The notes beneath the pieces are model-generated. The model saw only the letters and a list, made by a program, of their open reading frames with translations, did not search any database and had not been told where the DNA came from. 64,000 nucleotides of DNA from CALDOK01 sp964481655. GTDB lineage: Bacteria > Myxococcota_A > UBA796 > JAFGLY01. Positions 43,523-52,650 of the stretch are shown here, one piece after another. The position numbers and the translations under genes are program-made. The stretch's first letter is position 1. Each line of letters opens with the position of its first letter. Location: assembly GCA_964481655.1 (NCBI GenBank), contig CAYZVO010000011.1, positions 11,254 to 75,253 of the forward strand, read 5' to 3'.

Positions 43523-45667
43523 ATGGACCTGCGCCAGCTCGAGCCCCACGACGTGGACTACCTCGCAGACCAGTACAGCCGCGAGCGCCTGCTGGTGCTC
43601 GAGCAGGTGCGCCTCCCCCGGGTGTTCCAGCCCGATCACAGCGACGTCGTGTTCCTGGACACCCAGGCCGGCTGCGAGGTCTACCTGGACGCCCGGGTCC
43701 GCTACCGCGGCGGCGAGCCCAGCTGGCAGCAGCTGCTCGAGCGCGACCCCGATCCCGGGGGCACCCGCCGCATCCTGCAGGGCGCCGCCGACTTCCCCCA
43801 GGCCGTGCTCGCCCTGCTCGGGGCCCTGGACGACGCCGCCGTCCCCGCCCCTCAGCCCCAGCCCGAGCGCCCCGCCCGGGAGCCGGCCGCCGGCGATCCC
43901 CAGCTGCGGGACCTGGTCCTGGAAGCCGCCGAGGCCGAGCACGCTCCGCCCTGGATCGGCCGCGAGGACGAGCTGCGCTCCCTGATCACCAACCTGCTGC
44001 GCGAGAGCAAGCCCGGCGTGGTGCTCTGTGGACCCGCCGGCGTGGGCAAGACCACCGTGGTCAAGATGCTGGCGGCCCGCATGGCCGAGGAAGGCCGCGT
44101 CCCCGCGGCGCTGCGGGATCTGCCCCTGTACGACCTGCAGCTGGGCGGGCTGCTCGAGAACGCCCGCGTGGTGGGGGACATCGAGCGGCAGGTGCGAGAG
44201 CTGCTGGAGCAGCCCGGCCGCCCCATCTTCTTCGTGGACGAGATCCACCAGCTCACCCGGCCCGAGCTCGCGCCCCTGCGCGACCTGCTCAAGCCGGCGC
44301 TGGCCGAAGGCTCCCTGCGCATGATCGGCGCCACCACCCCCGTGGAGTGGCGCCGGGTCAAGGACGCGGCGTTCAAGCGCCGCTTCATGGAGCTGAACGT
44401 GCCCGCCCCCAGCCCGGAGGACACCTTCCGCATGCTGACGGGCCGGGTGGAAGCCCTGGCCAGGCACCACGGGCTGGCCTTCGGCGAGGACACCCTGCGC
44501 GAGGCCATCATGCTGGCCGACCGCTACCTCCCCGCCCGGCACTTCCCGGACAAGGCCATCGATCTGCTCGACCAGGCCGCCGCCATGCAGCGCACCGAGC
44601 AGGAGGCCTCCGAGGCCGAGGCCGCCCTCGAGCGCGCCTGGCTGGTGGAGGCCACCGCCTCCCACAGCGGCCTGGACCGCGCCCTGCTCGACGCCACCGC
44701 CAGCGGCCAGCGGGTGGAGGACACCGTGGCCATGCTGCGGGAGCGCCTGCTCGGCCAGGACCCGGCCTTCGACCAGATCGCCGCCACCCTCCGGACCCGC
44801 TGCTCCATGGGCTTCGTGGGCTGGCGCCAGGCCCTCGAGACCCTGCGGCCCACCTGGGACCGCCGGCCCCTGGCCACCTTCCTGGCCTGCGGCCCCACCG
44901 GGGTGGGCAAGACCGAGACCGCCCGCGTCCTGTCGGAGGCCTTCTTCGGGGGGCGCATGATCACCCTCAACGGCAGCGAGGTGGGACCCGAGGCGCCCCA
45001 CGGCATCGCCATGTGGACCGGCTCTCCTCCGGGCTACGTCGGCAGCGACCAGGGCGGCGTGCTCACCAACGGCCTGCGCACCCACGGCACGGCCCTGATC
45101 CTGGTGGACGAGCTGGAGAAGGCCAGCCCCGAGGCGGTGCAGAACGTGCTGCTGCCACTGCTGGGCGACGGCACCGTCTCGGACCGCAACACCGGCGAGA
45201 CCCTGGTGGCCGCGGACTGCATCGTCTTCTGCACCAGCAACATCCCCCTCGAGGAACCCGCCCGCGCCGCCCTGGGCTTCGGGGACCAGGCCCCCGTCGT
45301 CGAGGACGGCTGGGTCGCCCGGGCACTGCAGCGCTACCTGCGGGCCGAGATCGTGGGCCGCTTCAACCGGATCCTGCGCTACCGCGGGCTGGAGCTGGAC
45401 ACCCGCCTGCGCATCTGGGACAGCCTCCAGCAGCAGCTGGCCCAGCGGGTCGGCGAGGGCAGCAGCTTCACCCTCGACGACGACGCCCAGGCCCTCGTGC
45501 GCCAGCGCCTGGCCGGCCTCGAGAGCGGCGCCCGCGGCATCCGAGACCTGTTCCGGGAGTGGATGCTGCCCCTGGCGGTCCAGGCCAGCCCGGGGGAGGA
45601 TACGCCCGTCACATCACAGGACGGCCGCCTCGTCACCGCCGAGCCCCCGGAGCCGGAGAGCCCGTGA
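43523..45667 (+). CDS. ClpB/ClpA-like double AAA+ unfoldase
   Basis: 714 residues; AGGAGG 7 bases upstream. N-terminal 140 residues are not the Clp-N repeat domain ('MDLRQLEPHDVDYLADQYS...VYLDARVRYRGGEPSWQQLL') and may be an adaptor or substrate reader. AAA-1: Walker A 'GPAGVGKT' (170-177), Walker B 'IFFVDEIHQL' (D239-E240). AAA-2: Walker A 'GPTGVGKT' (457-464), pore loop 'GSPPGYVGSDQGG', Walker B 'ALILVDELEKAS' and sensor 'IVFCTSN'. The ClpB coiled-coil middle domain is absent and there is no IGF/L-type ClpP loop evident. It probably unfolds or extracts proteins, here next to a ubiquitin-like conjugation pair. Confidence 0.88.
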   Translation: MDLRQLEPHDVDYLADQYSRERLLVLEQVRLPRVFQPDHSDVVFLDTQAGCEVYLDARVRYRGGEPSWQQLLERDPDPGGTRRILQGAADFPQAVLALLGALDDAAVPAPQPQPERPAREPAAGDPQLRDLVLEAAEAEHAPPWIGREDELRSLITNLLRESKPGVVLCGPAGVGKTTVVKMLAARMAEEGRVPAALRDLPLYDLQLGGLLENARVVGDIERQVRELLEQPGRPIFFVDEIHQLTRPELAPLRDLLKPALAEGSLRMIGATTPVEWRRVKDAAFKRRFMELNVPAPSPEDTFRMLTGRVEALARHHGLAFGEDTLREAIMLADRYLPARHFPDKAIDLLDQAAAMQRTEQEASEAEAALERAWLVEATASHSGLDRALLDATASGQRVEDTVAMLRERLLGQDPAFDQIAATLRTRCSMGFVGWRQALETLRPTWDRRPLATFLACGPTGVGKTETARVLSEAFFGGRMITLNGSEVGPEAPHGIAMWTGSPPGYVGSDQGGVLTNGLRTHGTALILVDELEKASPEAVQNVLLPLLGDGTVSDRNTGETLVAADCIVFCTSNIPLEEPARAALGFGDQAPVVEDGWVARALQRYLRAEIVGRFNRILRYRGLELDTRLRIWDSLQQQLAQRVGEGSSFTLDDDAQALVRQRLAGLESGARGIRDLFREWMLPLAVQASPGEDTPVTSQDGRLVTAEPPEPESP

Positions 45668-46416
45668 GCACACCCCGCGACATCGTCATCGGAGACGTCC
45701 ACGGCTGCACCGAGCAGCTCGCGGCGCTGCTGGCGGAGGTCGAGCTGGCGCCGGGCGACCGGGTGCACCTGCTGGGAGACCTGGTGGATCGGGGTCCCGA
45801 CCCGGCGGGCGCCGTGCGCGCCGCACGCAGGCTGCTGGCACGCCACCCTGGCAGCAGCTGCCTGATGGGCAATCACGAGCTGAAGCTGCTGCGCCGGCAC
45901 GACCGGGGCCGGGGCCTGCCCCCCTGGGCCGCAGCGCTGACCGCCGAAGACTGGGCCTTCCTCGACACGCTGCCCCTCTACCGACACCTGCCCGACCACG
46001 ACGCCGTGCTGGTCCACGGCGGCTTCTTCCCGGCGTTCTTCGAGGCGTACGAGCGGCTCGGCCCCCTCTCCCCCAGCTGGCGCAGCGAGCGCCACAAGCG
46101 GGGCAAGCGCCTGGCCCGCTTCGTCTACATCCGCAGCGTCGACCCCCGCGGCAACATGGTCGGCCTGGGCGAAGAGGGTCCCGCCGACGTGCACTGGACC
46201 GCCCGCTACGACGGCCGCGAGGGGCACTGCTTCTTCGGCCATGACCCCCAGCAGGACCCGCCCGAGCCCCTGCGCGCGCCCCACGCCACCGGCCTGGACA
46301 CCGCCTGCGCCTTCGGCGGCCGCCTGACCGCCGCGATCCTGGTCCCCGGCTGCCCGCCTGCAGACGCCGAGCTGCGCTGGGTGCCAGGCCTGCCCGCGGA
46401 GCTCGCCGCGACCTGA
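45664..46416 (+). CDS. PrpE/ApaH-like metallophosphatase (PPP family)
   Basis: 250 residues, GTG overlapping the ATPase stop (GTGA). PPP-family motifs in order: 'VIGDVHGC' , 'LLGDLVDRGPD', 'LMGNHE', 'VLVHGGF' and 'CFFGHDPQ', which supply the two-metal centre. Homologues dephosphorylate diadenosine tetraphosphate or Ser/Thr/Tyr phosphoproteins. The coupling to the unfoldase suggests protein phosphatase control of the system or removal of a dinucleotide alarmone; inference. No signal peptide. Confidence 0.85.
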   Translation: MSTPRDIVIGDVHGCTEQLAALLAEVELAPGDRVHLLGDLVDRGPDPAGAVRAARRLLARHPGSSCLMGNHELKLLRRHDRGRGLPPWAAALTAEDWAFLDTLPLYRHLPDHDAVLVHGGFFPAFFEAYERLGPLSPSWRSERHKRGKRLARFVYIRSVDPRGNMVGLGEEGPADVHWTARYDGREGHCFFGHDPQQDPPEPLRAPHATGLDTACAFGGRLTAAILVPGCPPADAELRWVPGLPAELAAT

Positions 46417-46424
46417 GCCTGCGC

Positions 46425-46450
46425 TGTCCGCCCACCGCGCTCCCCTGCGT
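46425..46450 (+). promoter_or_regulatory. promoter-like element TGTCCG-N14-CTGCGT, copy 7
   Basis: TGTCCG 46425-46430, CTGCGT 46445-46450, 14 bases apart, 31 bases before the GTPase-like ATG, in the 65-base gap after the phosphatase gene. Confidence 0.62.
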
Positions 46451-46481
46451 CTGACAGGTCGAGCGACCAGCGGAGGGCTCC

Positions 46482-47780
46482 ATGGACAACCAGTTTCGCG
46501 AGCGGATGAGGGCCCAGTTCGGGCACGGCGGCCATGGCGGCGACGACGGACCGCCCCTCCCCGGCGCCGGCTACCCCGGCGAGGTCCAGGACGCGCTGCA
46601 CGACGAGCCGCCCCCCACGCCCGCGCCGCCCATCGAGCCCCCCATCGCCGTGGCCGCCGACCGGCCCGCGGGCGTACCCGAGCAGGCCGAGGCCGCACCC
46701 GCCCCCATGAGCGTGGTGCTCTTCGGGATCTCGGGCCACGGCAAGAGCATGTTCGAGGCCTCCATCTACCAAGCCTCGATCCAGCAGGGCCAGGAGCCCT
46801 GGCTCCAGGACGATCCCGGGGAGCTGAACGGCCCGCCCTACCGCTTCGTGGTCACCCCCCGGGGCGAGGAGGCCCAGCGCATGCACCAGCAGGCCCTGGA
46901 CGTGCTCACCCAGCGAGGACGCGCCTTCCAGGCCACCGACCAGCCCGAGGTCCACCGCTACGGCGTGACCGTCACCGAGCAGGGCTCCACCTGGCGCCCG
47001 CCCACAGCCCTGTCGGCCGAGCTCGAGTTCCGCGACGGCCCTGGCGGCGGCCTGGTGCCCTCCGAGGAAGAGGAGCGGCAGGGCCAGGATGGCCCCCTCG
47101 AGTGGGAGCAGGCGCTGCTGGAGGCCGGGCGCGACGCCGAGGCCCTGGCCCTCTGTGTCGATCCCCTCACCCCCCAGCGCAACCGCCTGGCGCGGCGGAT
47201 GCCGCGGCTCATCGGCGAGTTCGCCACCGAGCGCCCGGCGCGCCAACAGGTGTTGACCGTACGCCACCGCATCATGCGTATGCTCGGCCTGGCCCGCGAC
47301 GCCGGCTCCGGCCAGCGCCGCGAGATCCGCCTGAACTGCGAGCGCTTCCTGCTGGTGCTCACCAAGGCCGATCTGCTGGTGACCCACCACTTCGATCGGG
47401 CGGAGGCGCGGGTGCGCCCCGGCGCGCGACCTGTGGACATCGCCCGGCGGATCGATCCGGTGCGGGTGGCCTGGCGGGAGCTGGGGGGGACCCTGCTCAA
47501 CCAGATCCGCTTCCACCTGCCCAAGGACGCCCAGTTCGCCGTGGCGCTGACCAGCGCGTGGGGGTTCGACCCCCGCACAGGCCGCCCGCTGATGGACGTC
47601 GACGGCGCGGAGCCCCACCTCCAAGCCGGCGAGGATCGCGCTGAACTCTACAAATATTGGCTTCCATTCGGAGTCAGGGAGGCCAGCCTCTTCTTGGTCG
47701 CGGGCAGGCTCGAGGGCCCCGTGGCGCTGGTCACCGAGGAGAGCATCGCGGCCGCGAGCCAGCTGGAGCCGCTGCGGTGA
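46482..47780 (+). CDS. P-loop GTPase-like protein
   Basis: 432 residues, GGAGG 5 bases before the ATG. The first 75 residues are a disordered Gly/His/Pro linker. Then 'VVLFGISGHGKSMFEASIY' supplies a P-loop (G82-S89), and 'LLVLTKADLLV' supplies the guanine-specific TKxD (294-297). No clear DxxG switch II is seen. The long insertion between (about 100-285) includes 'LALCVDPLTPQRN'. The plan resembles the Double-GTPase/DO-GTPase proteins that come with GAP1-type partners in predicted NTP-dependent conflict systems. Its stop overlaps the start of the next gene (GTGA), supporting a stoichiometric pair. Confidence 0.65.
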   Translation: MDNQFRERMRAQFGHGGHGGDDGPPLPGAGYPGEVQDALHDEPPPTPAPPIEPPIAVAADRPAGVPEQAEAAPAPMSVVLFGISGHGKSMFEASIYQASIQQGQEPWLQDDPGELNGPPYRFVVTPRGEEAQRMHQQALDVLTQRGRAFQATDQPEVHRYGVTVTEQGSTWRPPTALSAELEFRDGPGGGLVPSEEEERQGQDGPLEWEQALLEAGRDAEALALCVDPLTPQRNRLARRMPRLIGEFATERPARQQVLTVRHRIMRMLGLARDAGSGQRREIRLNCERFLLVLTKADLLVTHHFDRAEARVRPGARPVDIARRIDPVRVAWRELGGTLLNQIRFHLPKDAQFAVALTSAWGFDPRTGRPLMDVDGAEPHLQAGEDRAELYKYWLPFGVREASLFLVAGRLEGPVALVTEESIAAASQLEPLR

Positions 47781-50632
47781 GCGCCCTGCTCGCCAGCGAC
47801 CCCCGCGGCCTCGCGGGGACGGCGGTCACCGCGGAGTGGCTGGAGTACGGCAAGGCCTGCGTCAGCCACGACGGGCCGATCCTGCCCGGGGTCGAGTGCT
47901 GCGTGCTGGCCCGCTCCGTGGCCTTCCCCCCGGACCTGCTGCGGGCCTGCCGCCCCTACCGCCTGGGGCCGGGAGGCCACGAGCGCCCCGAAGGCCGTCG
48001 CCGGGAGGTGCCCCACGGCTTCCCGCACACCACCGTGCTGCGCCCGCTGGTCGTCGGCGGCACGCTGCGAAGCGTGGCCTACCGCCTGCGCCGCCGCTCG
48101 GAGCGCGGTGAGGGGATCCCGGGGCGCACCTATTGGTTGGGTCGCTACCTCTGCGCAGCGGCCGAGGCCCCCCTGGCGGCCATGTGGGCGGGCCTCGACG
48201 CCGCCCCGCTGCAGGGGATCACCGCCCCGGAGCGCGGGAACCAGGGTGCGCCCTTGTCTCTGTGGCCCCCCGCCCTCCCCCCCAGCGACGACGCCCAGCT
48301 GCGCTTCGTGGGCGCCGCCCTCGAGCTCGCCGGCGCCGGGGTCCCCATCGGCGTCGCCGGGCCCATCCCCGAGGCCGTCTTCCAGGCCTGGGCTCAGGCC
48401 CTGCGCGGGCTGCTGCCCGCCTCCATCCGCCCCCTGATGAGCGCAGGCTGGGGGGTCACCCCCGCCGCCACCGGGGAGCTGGGCCTCAGCGCAGCGCCGG
48501 CCTTCCTCGAGACCTGCGCCGTGTTCGGACCCGACGGCCGCCTCATCCAGCTGCCCACGTCCTGCCCGGGCCGCGGGACCCAGCGCCCCTGGCACGACGA
48601 CCACACCGTCCCCGGGCGCATGCTGGCCTGGCGGGTGCTGGGGTCCTCCGCGCCGGACCGAGACGAGCCCCCCACCGCGGCGATCCTCGATGACCCCACC
48701 GACGGCGTGCTCCGCCAGGACGAGCCCCGGGTCCAGCGCGCCCTGCGGCGGCCGGGCCTGGTGGTCCTGGACCAGGAGCGGGTGCGCTCGAGCGCAGCCT
48801 GGCTGGCCGGCGACGACGACGGCCAGGCCGGCGAGGGCTTGCACAGCGGCCACTGCAGCTTCTCCACCGGCGCCGACCAGCTCTTCGCCGCCGCCCTCGA
48901 GGCTCTGGGCGACCCCGGGCGCCGCCTGCTGGCCGACCGGGTGATCCGCGGCAGCCTGGGGTCGCGGCACGCCCAGCGCCACCTGGCCGTGCTCGCCCAG
49001 CACCGCGGCCCCGGCGCGGCCCGCGCCATCCTGCACGCCGCCCTGCTCCGCGACGACCGCGGCGCCGTGATGCGGGCCCTGGCCGCCGCCACCACCGCGG
49101 GAGAATCCGCGGGGGTGTGCGCCGAGCTGGAGGCCCTCGGTTCCTCCCTGCAGCACCTGCTGGCCGAGGACCCACCCGATGAGGCGGACGCCAGCTCGAT
49201 CCGCGGCCTGAGATCGCGAGACCGCGCGGCCATCGCCGCCATGCTCGAGGCTCGCTGGAGGACCCCCGACGCCGACGCCGAGACCCGACAGCGTCTGCTG
49301 GGCTGGGCCCTGCTGCTGGCCCCCTTCCCCACCCGGGACCCCCTGCTGGCCCTGCTGCAGGGCACCCCCCTCGACCACAGCGCGCTGCCTGTGCTGTCGA
49401 GCGAGGTGGCCTCTGGCCGGGTCCCGCCCCAGCTGCTGCCAGCGGTGGCCGCCGCGGCCCTGAGTCACCACGACCACCTGCGCGCGTCGATGCTGGCCGA
49501 CCCCATCGCCTGGCGCCCCGTGCTGTCCCGCTGGCCCCCCGCGCTGCTGGCCGCCCTGTTCCCCCGGATGAGCGACCGCTGGGAGCACGGCACGCCCACC
49601 GCAGACGACCAGAGGGTCGCCGACGCCCTGGCGCAGTTCACCCCGGACCGCGCCCTGCTGGGCTCCCTCATCAGCGCCCACCACCGTCGCGGCGTAGCCC
49701 ACCGCGGCCTGCCCTTGCTGTGGGCCTGGGCCGGCCGGCAGCCCCGGAGTCATGGCGAGGACCTCGACACCATCGACATCCTGCGGGCGCTTCACCAGGG
49801 CCGCCTGCCCCAGGGCCCGAGCCCCGACCCCCAGGTCCTGGACCGCACAGCCTGGCTGCTGCGGGTGTCGGGTGTGGCCCGCGAGCTCGCCCCACAGGCC
49901 CAGGGGCTGCTCGATGGGGCCCGGCGTCCCTGGCAGCCGCTGCTGGTGCTGGAGATCTTCCCTGGTGAGGACCTGATCCCCAGCCCGGCCCAGCTGGCCA
50001 GCCTGGTCCCCCACCGCGACGCCCTGCGGACGCAGCTGCGCGGCCCGGTCCACCCCCGACGCCGTCGGCGGCTCGCCGTCGCGACGCAGGGCTTCCACGC
50101 CACCGCCTTCCCGGGCGGTGCGCCGGGCCCGCGCTTCGATCCCGCCTACGTCCACAGCTGCCTGTGGGCCGGCTTCCGGGGGGTCCCCATGGAGGACCAG
50201 GGCTCCCTGGCCGAGGCCCTCGAGGCCTGGTCCACCGACGAGCGCGACCAGGCCGCGCTGCTGCGAGCCTGGATCGCCGATGTGGACAGCGAAGACCCCA
50301 AGCAGCGCCGCCGGGTGGTGGTGCGCGGTGTGGGCGAGGGCCTGCTCCCCATCGCCCAGCGACAGGGCATCCCCCTGCTGTGGCTGGAGACCGCGGTGGA
50401 GGCCATGGACAGCCCCGTCGGTGCGATGGAGCGCGTGCTCGACCGGCTCGGCCCACGGCGCGCCCGGGTGGTCGTGGACGACGATCCCCTCGCCCCGGCC
50501 ATGACGCCGCTGGCGGCCGACACCCTGCAGGTGGCGGGCTGGTTCCAGCGGGTGCTCGAGGACCTGTGGCATCCGGGTCTGCTCCGGATCCTGCGCCGCG
50601 CCTGGTGGGCGCAGGGGGGCGAGCGGCGCTGA
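47777..50632 (+). CDS. large GTPase-associated (GAP1-like) protein
   Basis: 951 residues from GTG 47777, overlapping the GTPase stop. An N-terminal region (about 35-260) has the ordered features of GAP1-N2: 'VECCVLARSVAFP', 'GFPHTTVLRPL', 'YRLRRRSERGEGIPGRTYW' and, later, 'LLPASIRPLMSAGWG'. The remaining 650 residues are helical and Ala/Leu-rich, like a solenoid scaffold. No enzymatic motif found. The assignment rests on remembered family pattern plus tight coupling with the GTPase; treat it as a hypothesis. Confidence 0.45.
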   Translation: MSALLASDPRGLAGTAVTAEWLEYGKACVSHDGPILPGVECCVLARSVAFPPDLLRACRPYRLGPGGHERPEGRRREVPHGFPHTTVLRPLVVGGTLRSVAYRLRRRSERGEGIPGRTYWLGRYLCAAAEAPLAAMWAGLDAAPLQGITAPERGNQGAPLSLWPPALPPSDDAQLRFVGAALELAGAGVPIGVAGPIPEAVFQAWAQALRGLLPASIRPLMSAGWGVTPAATGELGLSAAPAFLETCAVFGPDGRLIQLPTSCPGRGTQRPWHDDHTVPGRMLAWRVLGSSAPDRDEPPTAAILDDPTDGVLRQDEPRVQRALRRPGLVVLDQERVRSSAAWLAGDDDGQAGEGLHSGHCSFSTGADQLFAAALEALGDPGRRLLADRVIRGSLGSRHAQRHLAVLAQHRGPGAARAILHAALLRDDRGAVMRALAAATTAGESAGVCAELEALGSSLQHLLAEDPPDEADASSIRGLRSRDRAAIAAMLEARWRTPDADAETRQRLLGWALLLAPFPTRDPLLALLQGTPLDHSALPVLSSEVASGRVPPQLLPAVAAAALSHHDHLRASMLADPIAWRPVLSRWPPALLAALFPRMSDRWEHGTPTADDQRVADALAQFTPDRALLGSLISAHHRRGVAHRGLPLLWAWAGRQPRSHGEDLDTIDILRALHQGRLPQGPSPDPQVLDRTAWLLRVSGVARELAPQAQGLLDGARRPWQPLLVLEIFPGEDLIPSPAQLASLVPHRDALRTQLRGPVHPRRRRRLAVATQGFHATAFPGGAPGPRFDPAYVHSCLWAGFRGVPMEDQGSLAEALEAWSTDERDQAALLRAWIADVDSEDPKQRRRVVVRGVGEGLLPIAQRQGIPLLWLETAVEAMDSPVGAMERVLDRLGPRRARVVVDDDPLAPAMTPLAADTLQVAGWFQRVLEDLWHPGLLRILRRAWWAQGGERR

Positions 50633-50634
50633 CC

Positions 50635-50642
50635 AAAAAAAA
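50635..50642 (+). other. A8 tract upstream of promoter copy 8
   Basis: Eight consecutive A bases, three bases after the GAP1-like stop and 22 bases before the TGTCCG of copy 8, in a region otherwise about 75% GC. May act as an UP-like element or be part of the upstream gene's 3' end. Confidence 0.4.
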
Positions 50643-50664
50643 CTTCGCGGCGCCCGTCCCCAGC

Positions 50665-50690
50665 TGTCCGGCGACCGGCCCGGGCTGCGT
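50665..50690 (+). promoter_or_regulatory. promoter-like element TGTCCG-N14-CTGCGT, copy 8
   Basis: TGTCCG 50665-50670, CTGCGT 50685-50690, 14 bases apart, 31 bases before the ATG of a sigma-factor-like gene. Suggests self-activation of the operon that contains both sigma-like genes. Confidence 0.65.
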
Positions 50691-50721
50691 GTCACCCCAT
50701 GTCCCCCCCGCCGGAGCGCCC

Positions 50722-52044
50722 ATGGACACCAGCCAGCCCCAGCCGCAGGCGGCGCAGCCCGCGCCCCTCGCCCGGGACGAGATCCAGGTCCAGCTGCTCC
50801 GGCGGCAGCGGGCCCTGGCGTACCGGGAGAGCCTGCGCTGGGAGCCCCAGCGTCCGCCCGGGGACCGCGCCATGGCGCAGGCCCGCGCGAGCTGGGAGCG
50901 CTGGCTGGCCACCGAGATCCACATCACCGAGCACGCGGTGAGCGAGCTGCTCATGAGGGAGTGGCGCTACGAGGTGCGGAAGCGCAGCCCCGGACGCTCG
51001 GACCAGGTGATCGAGGACCGCCTGCAGGAGGCCCTGGCCCACGGCTGGACCGTCTCCGCCAGCACCGGCCTGGTGCGCATCATGGCTCCCCCCGGCAACA
51101 CGAACCCGAAGGCATGGCGCCGACAGGTGGCGAAGAACCACGTGGTGTCGCAGATCCGCAAGCAGGTGACCCGGGAGCTGGCCCAGGACATCGCCCGGGA
51201 CGGCCTGGGCTCCGACACCGCGAAGGCCATCCGCAGCAAGCACAAGGAGACCCTCGAGAAGGAGGGCGCCCGGATCTTCGAGATCGACGCCGAGGCCGTG
51301 CCCACCGCCTCCGTGGCGCCGACCCGGACCCTGCATGCGGTCCTGGCCGAGGGCTACAGCGGTCCCGCCCGCCGGCGCCTGCTGCTCGAGCTCGCCAGCG
51401 CCCTGCCCATCCGCCGGCGGGTGGCCCTGCTGCTGAAGGCCCACGCCGACCCCTGCTTCCTGGCCGCCCCGCTGGCCCGAGCTCTCCGGGAGCCGGAGGC
51501 CGCCGTGCGCGCCCGCCTCGAGGCCGCGGTCGACGGTGGATGGGACGAGCTGGACTGCACCCGCGCGCTCTACCCGACCCAAGCCCTCGCCAAGGCCCAG
51601 GAGGCCCACCGCAAGCAGCTCGAGCGAGGGCTCGAGCGCCTGGAGCAGCTCGCGCCCACCTGGCAGCTCGAGGCGTCGCTGCTGGCCATCGGGCCCCGCG
51701 ACGCCCTGCTGGAGGCCACCGCGGTGCTGGACCCCCTGAACCAGGCCGCCTGTCGCATGACCCTGCGGCGCCCCCCGGCCTCGTCCATCGAGGTCCTGGC
51801 CGAGGCCCTCGGCGAGAAGACCGCCAGCGTGCACAAGCGCGTGGAGGCGGCTCGATCCGTCACCTGGCGCCCGGACGCCTGCGTCCGCGTGCTGTTCGAC
51901 CCCCGTCGCGTCGATGTTCAGCCCCACGAAGTGGCGCTGAAGTTCGACAAGAACGACAAGCTGGGCCCCGCCTGCGGTCGCTACGCGGCTCTGGTGGAGC
52001 ACAGCAAGGCGCGCCTCGCCTTCGTCATGAGGCGCGCCCGATGA
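50722..52044 (+). CDS. sigma-70-like protein (unusual, long)
   Basis: 440 residues from ATG 50722 (GGAG 5 bases upstream); the open frame extends further up but overlaps the previous gene. The segment 'DQVIEDRLQEALAHGW...KAWRRQVAKNHVVSQIRKQ' follows the order of sigma region 2 (core binding 'D-x-x-Q-E', then 'AWLxxVAxNxxxDxxRK'), and two later stretches ('LASALPIRRRVALLL' and 'LAEALGEKTASVHKRVEAAR') look like region-4 helix-turn-helix units. It is about twice normal ECF length. It may therefore be a sigma factor or a DNA-binding relative. Preceded by the promoter element it could recognise. Confidence 0.45.
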   Translation: MDTSQPQPQAAQPAPLARDEIQVQLLRRQRALAYRESLRWEPQRPPGDRAMAQARASWERWLATEIHITEHAVSELLMREWRYEVRKRSPGRSDQVIEDRLQEALAHGWTVSASTGLVRIMAPPGNTNPKAWRRQVAKNHVVSQIRKQVTRELAQDIARDGLGSDTAKAIRSKHKETLEKEGARIFEIDAEAVPTASVAPTRTLHAVLAEGYSGPARRRLLLELASALPIRRRVALLLKAHADPCFLAAPLARALREPEAAVRARLEAAVDGGWDELDCTRALYPTQALAKAQEAHRKQLERGLERLEQLAPTWQLEASLLAIGPRDALLEATAVLDPLNQAACRMTLRRPPASSIEVLAEALGEKTASVHKRVEAARSVTWRPDACVRVLFDPRRVDVQPHEVALKFDKNDKLGPACGRYAALVEHSKARLAFVMRRAR

Positions 52045-52113
52045 GACTGTCCCGTTCCCAATCACCCCGAGCACCGGGAGGCCCTGCGCCTGCCGTGCTC
52101 GAGGAGCTTCGTC

Positions 52114-52602
52114 ATGTCCACGTCCTCCACCGACACCCTCGCCGCGCCCCACGCCCCAGCGCCGGCAACCCCCCCCCGAGAGCCCGAAGGCGCGCTGGAG
52201 CTGGCCTGCATCGCCGGCCTGCTGCAGCGAGCGGCGCCCGCCCACCCCGGCCTGTGCAGCGCTGAGCGCTGGCTCGACCGAGACGGCGCGGCGCTGATCC
52301 ACCAGGGCCTCGACGCCGTCGCACAGCGTGAGCTCCAAGAGGCGGTCCTCAGCGAGGGCGCCGCCGCCCTCGATCGGCTCGACGCCCTCTGCGCCGCGGC
52401 GACCTGGGCCGACGCCACCGCGGCCCTGCGGCCGACCACCCTGGTGTTGACCCGCATCGCCCGCGCCTTCCCCGAGGACTGGGTGCACCTCGCGGCCGAG
52501 GCCACCCGGCGCCTGGCCGCCACCCCGCCCCGCCGCCGGGACCCCGCGAAGCCGCTGTGGGCCGCCATCGAGGCCAGCCCCTGGGCCCTCGGGGCGCTGT
52601 GA
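52114..52602 (+). CDS. hypothetical helical protein
   Basis: 162 residues; GGAG about 9 bases before the ATG. Pro/Ala-rich start, then an Ala-rich helical body with 'CIAGLLQRAAPAH', 'GLDAVAQRELQEAVL' and a Trp-containing tail 'PLWAAIEASPWALGAL'. No family, membrane segment or catalytic motif recognised. Lies between the two sigma-like genes, so an anti-sigma or cofactor role is conceivable but unsupported. Confidence 0.6.
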   Translation: MSTSSTDTLAAPHAPAPATPPREPEGALELACIAGLLQRAAPAHPGLCSAERWLDRDGAALIHQGLDAVAQRELQEAVLSEGAAALDRLDALCAAATWADATAALRPTTLVLTRIARAFPEDWVHLAAEATRRLAATPPRRRDPAKPLWAAIEASPWALGAL

Positions 52603-52650
52603 GCCACACCGCCTCGCCGCGACCCCGGGGGAGTGCTACCTTCCCCGGCG

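Noticed and set aside
43523..45667. T6SS ClpV
   Set aside because: The double AAA+ layout is shared, but no T6SS sheath, tube, baseplate or membrane-complex gene is near, and the N-terminal region is not ClpV-like.
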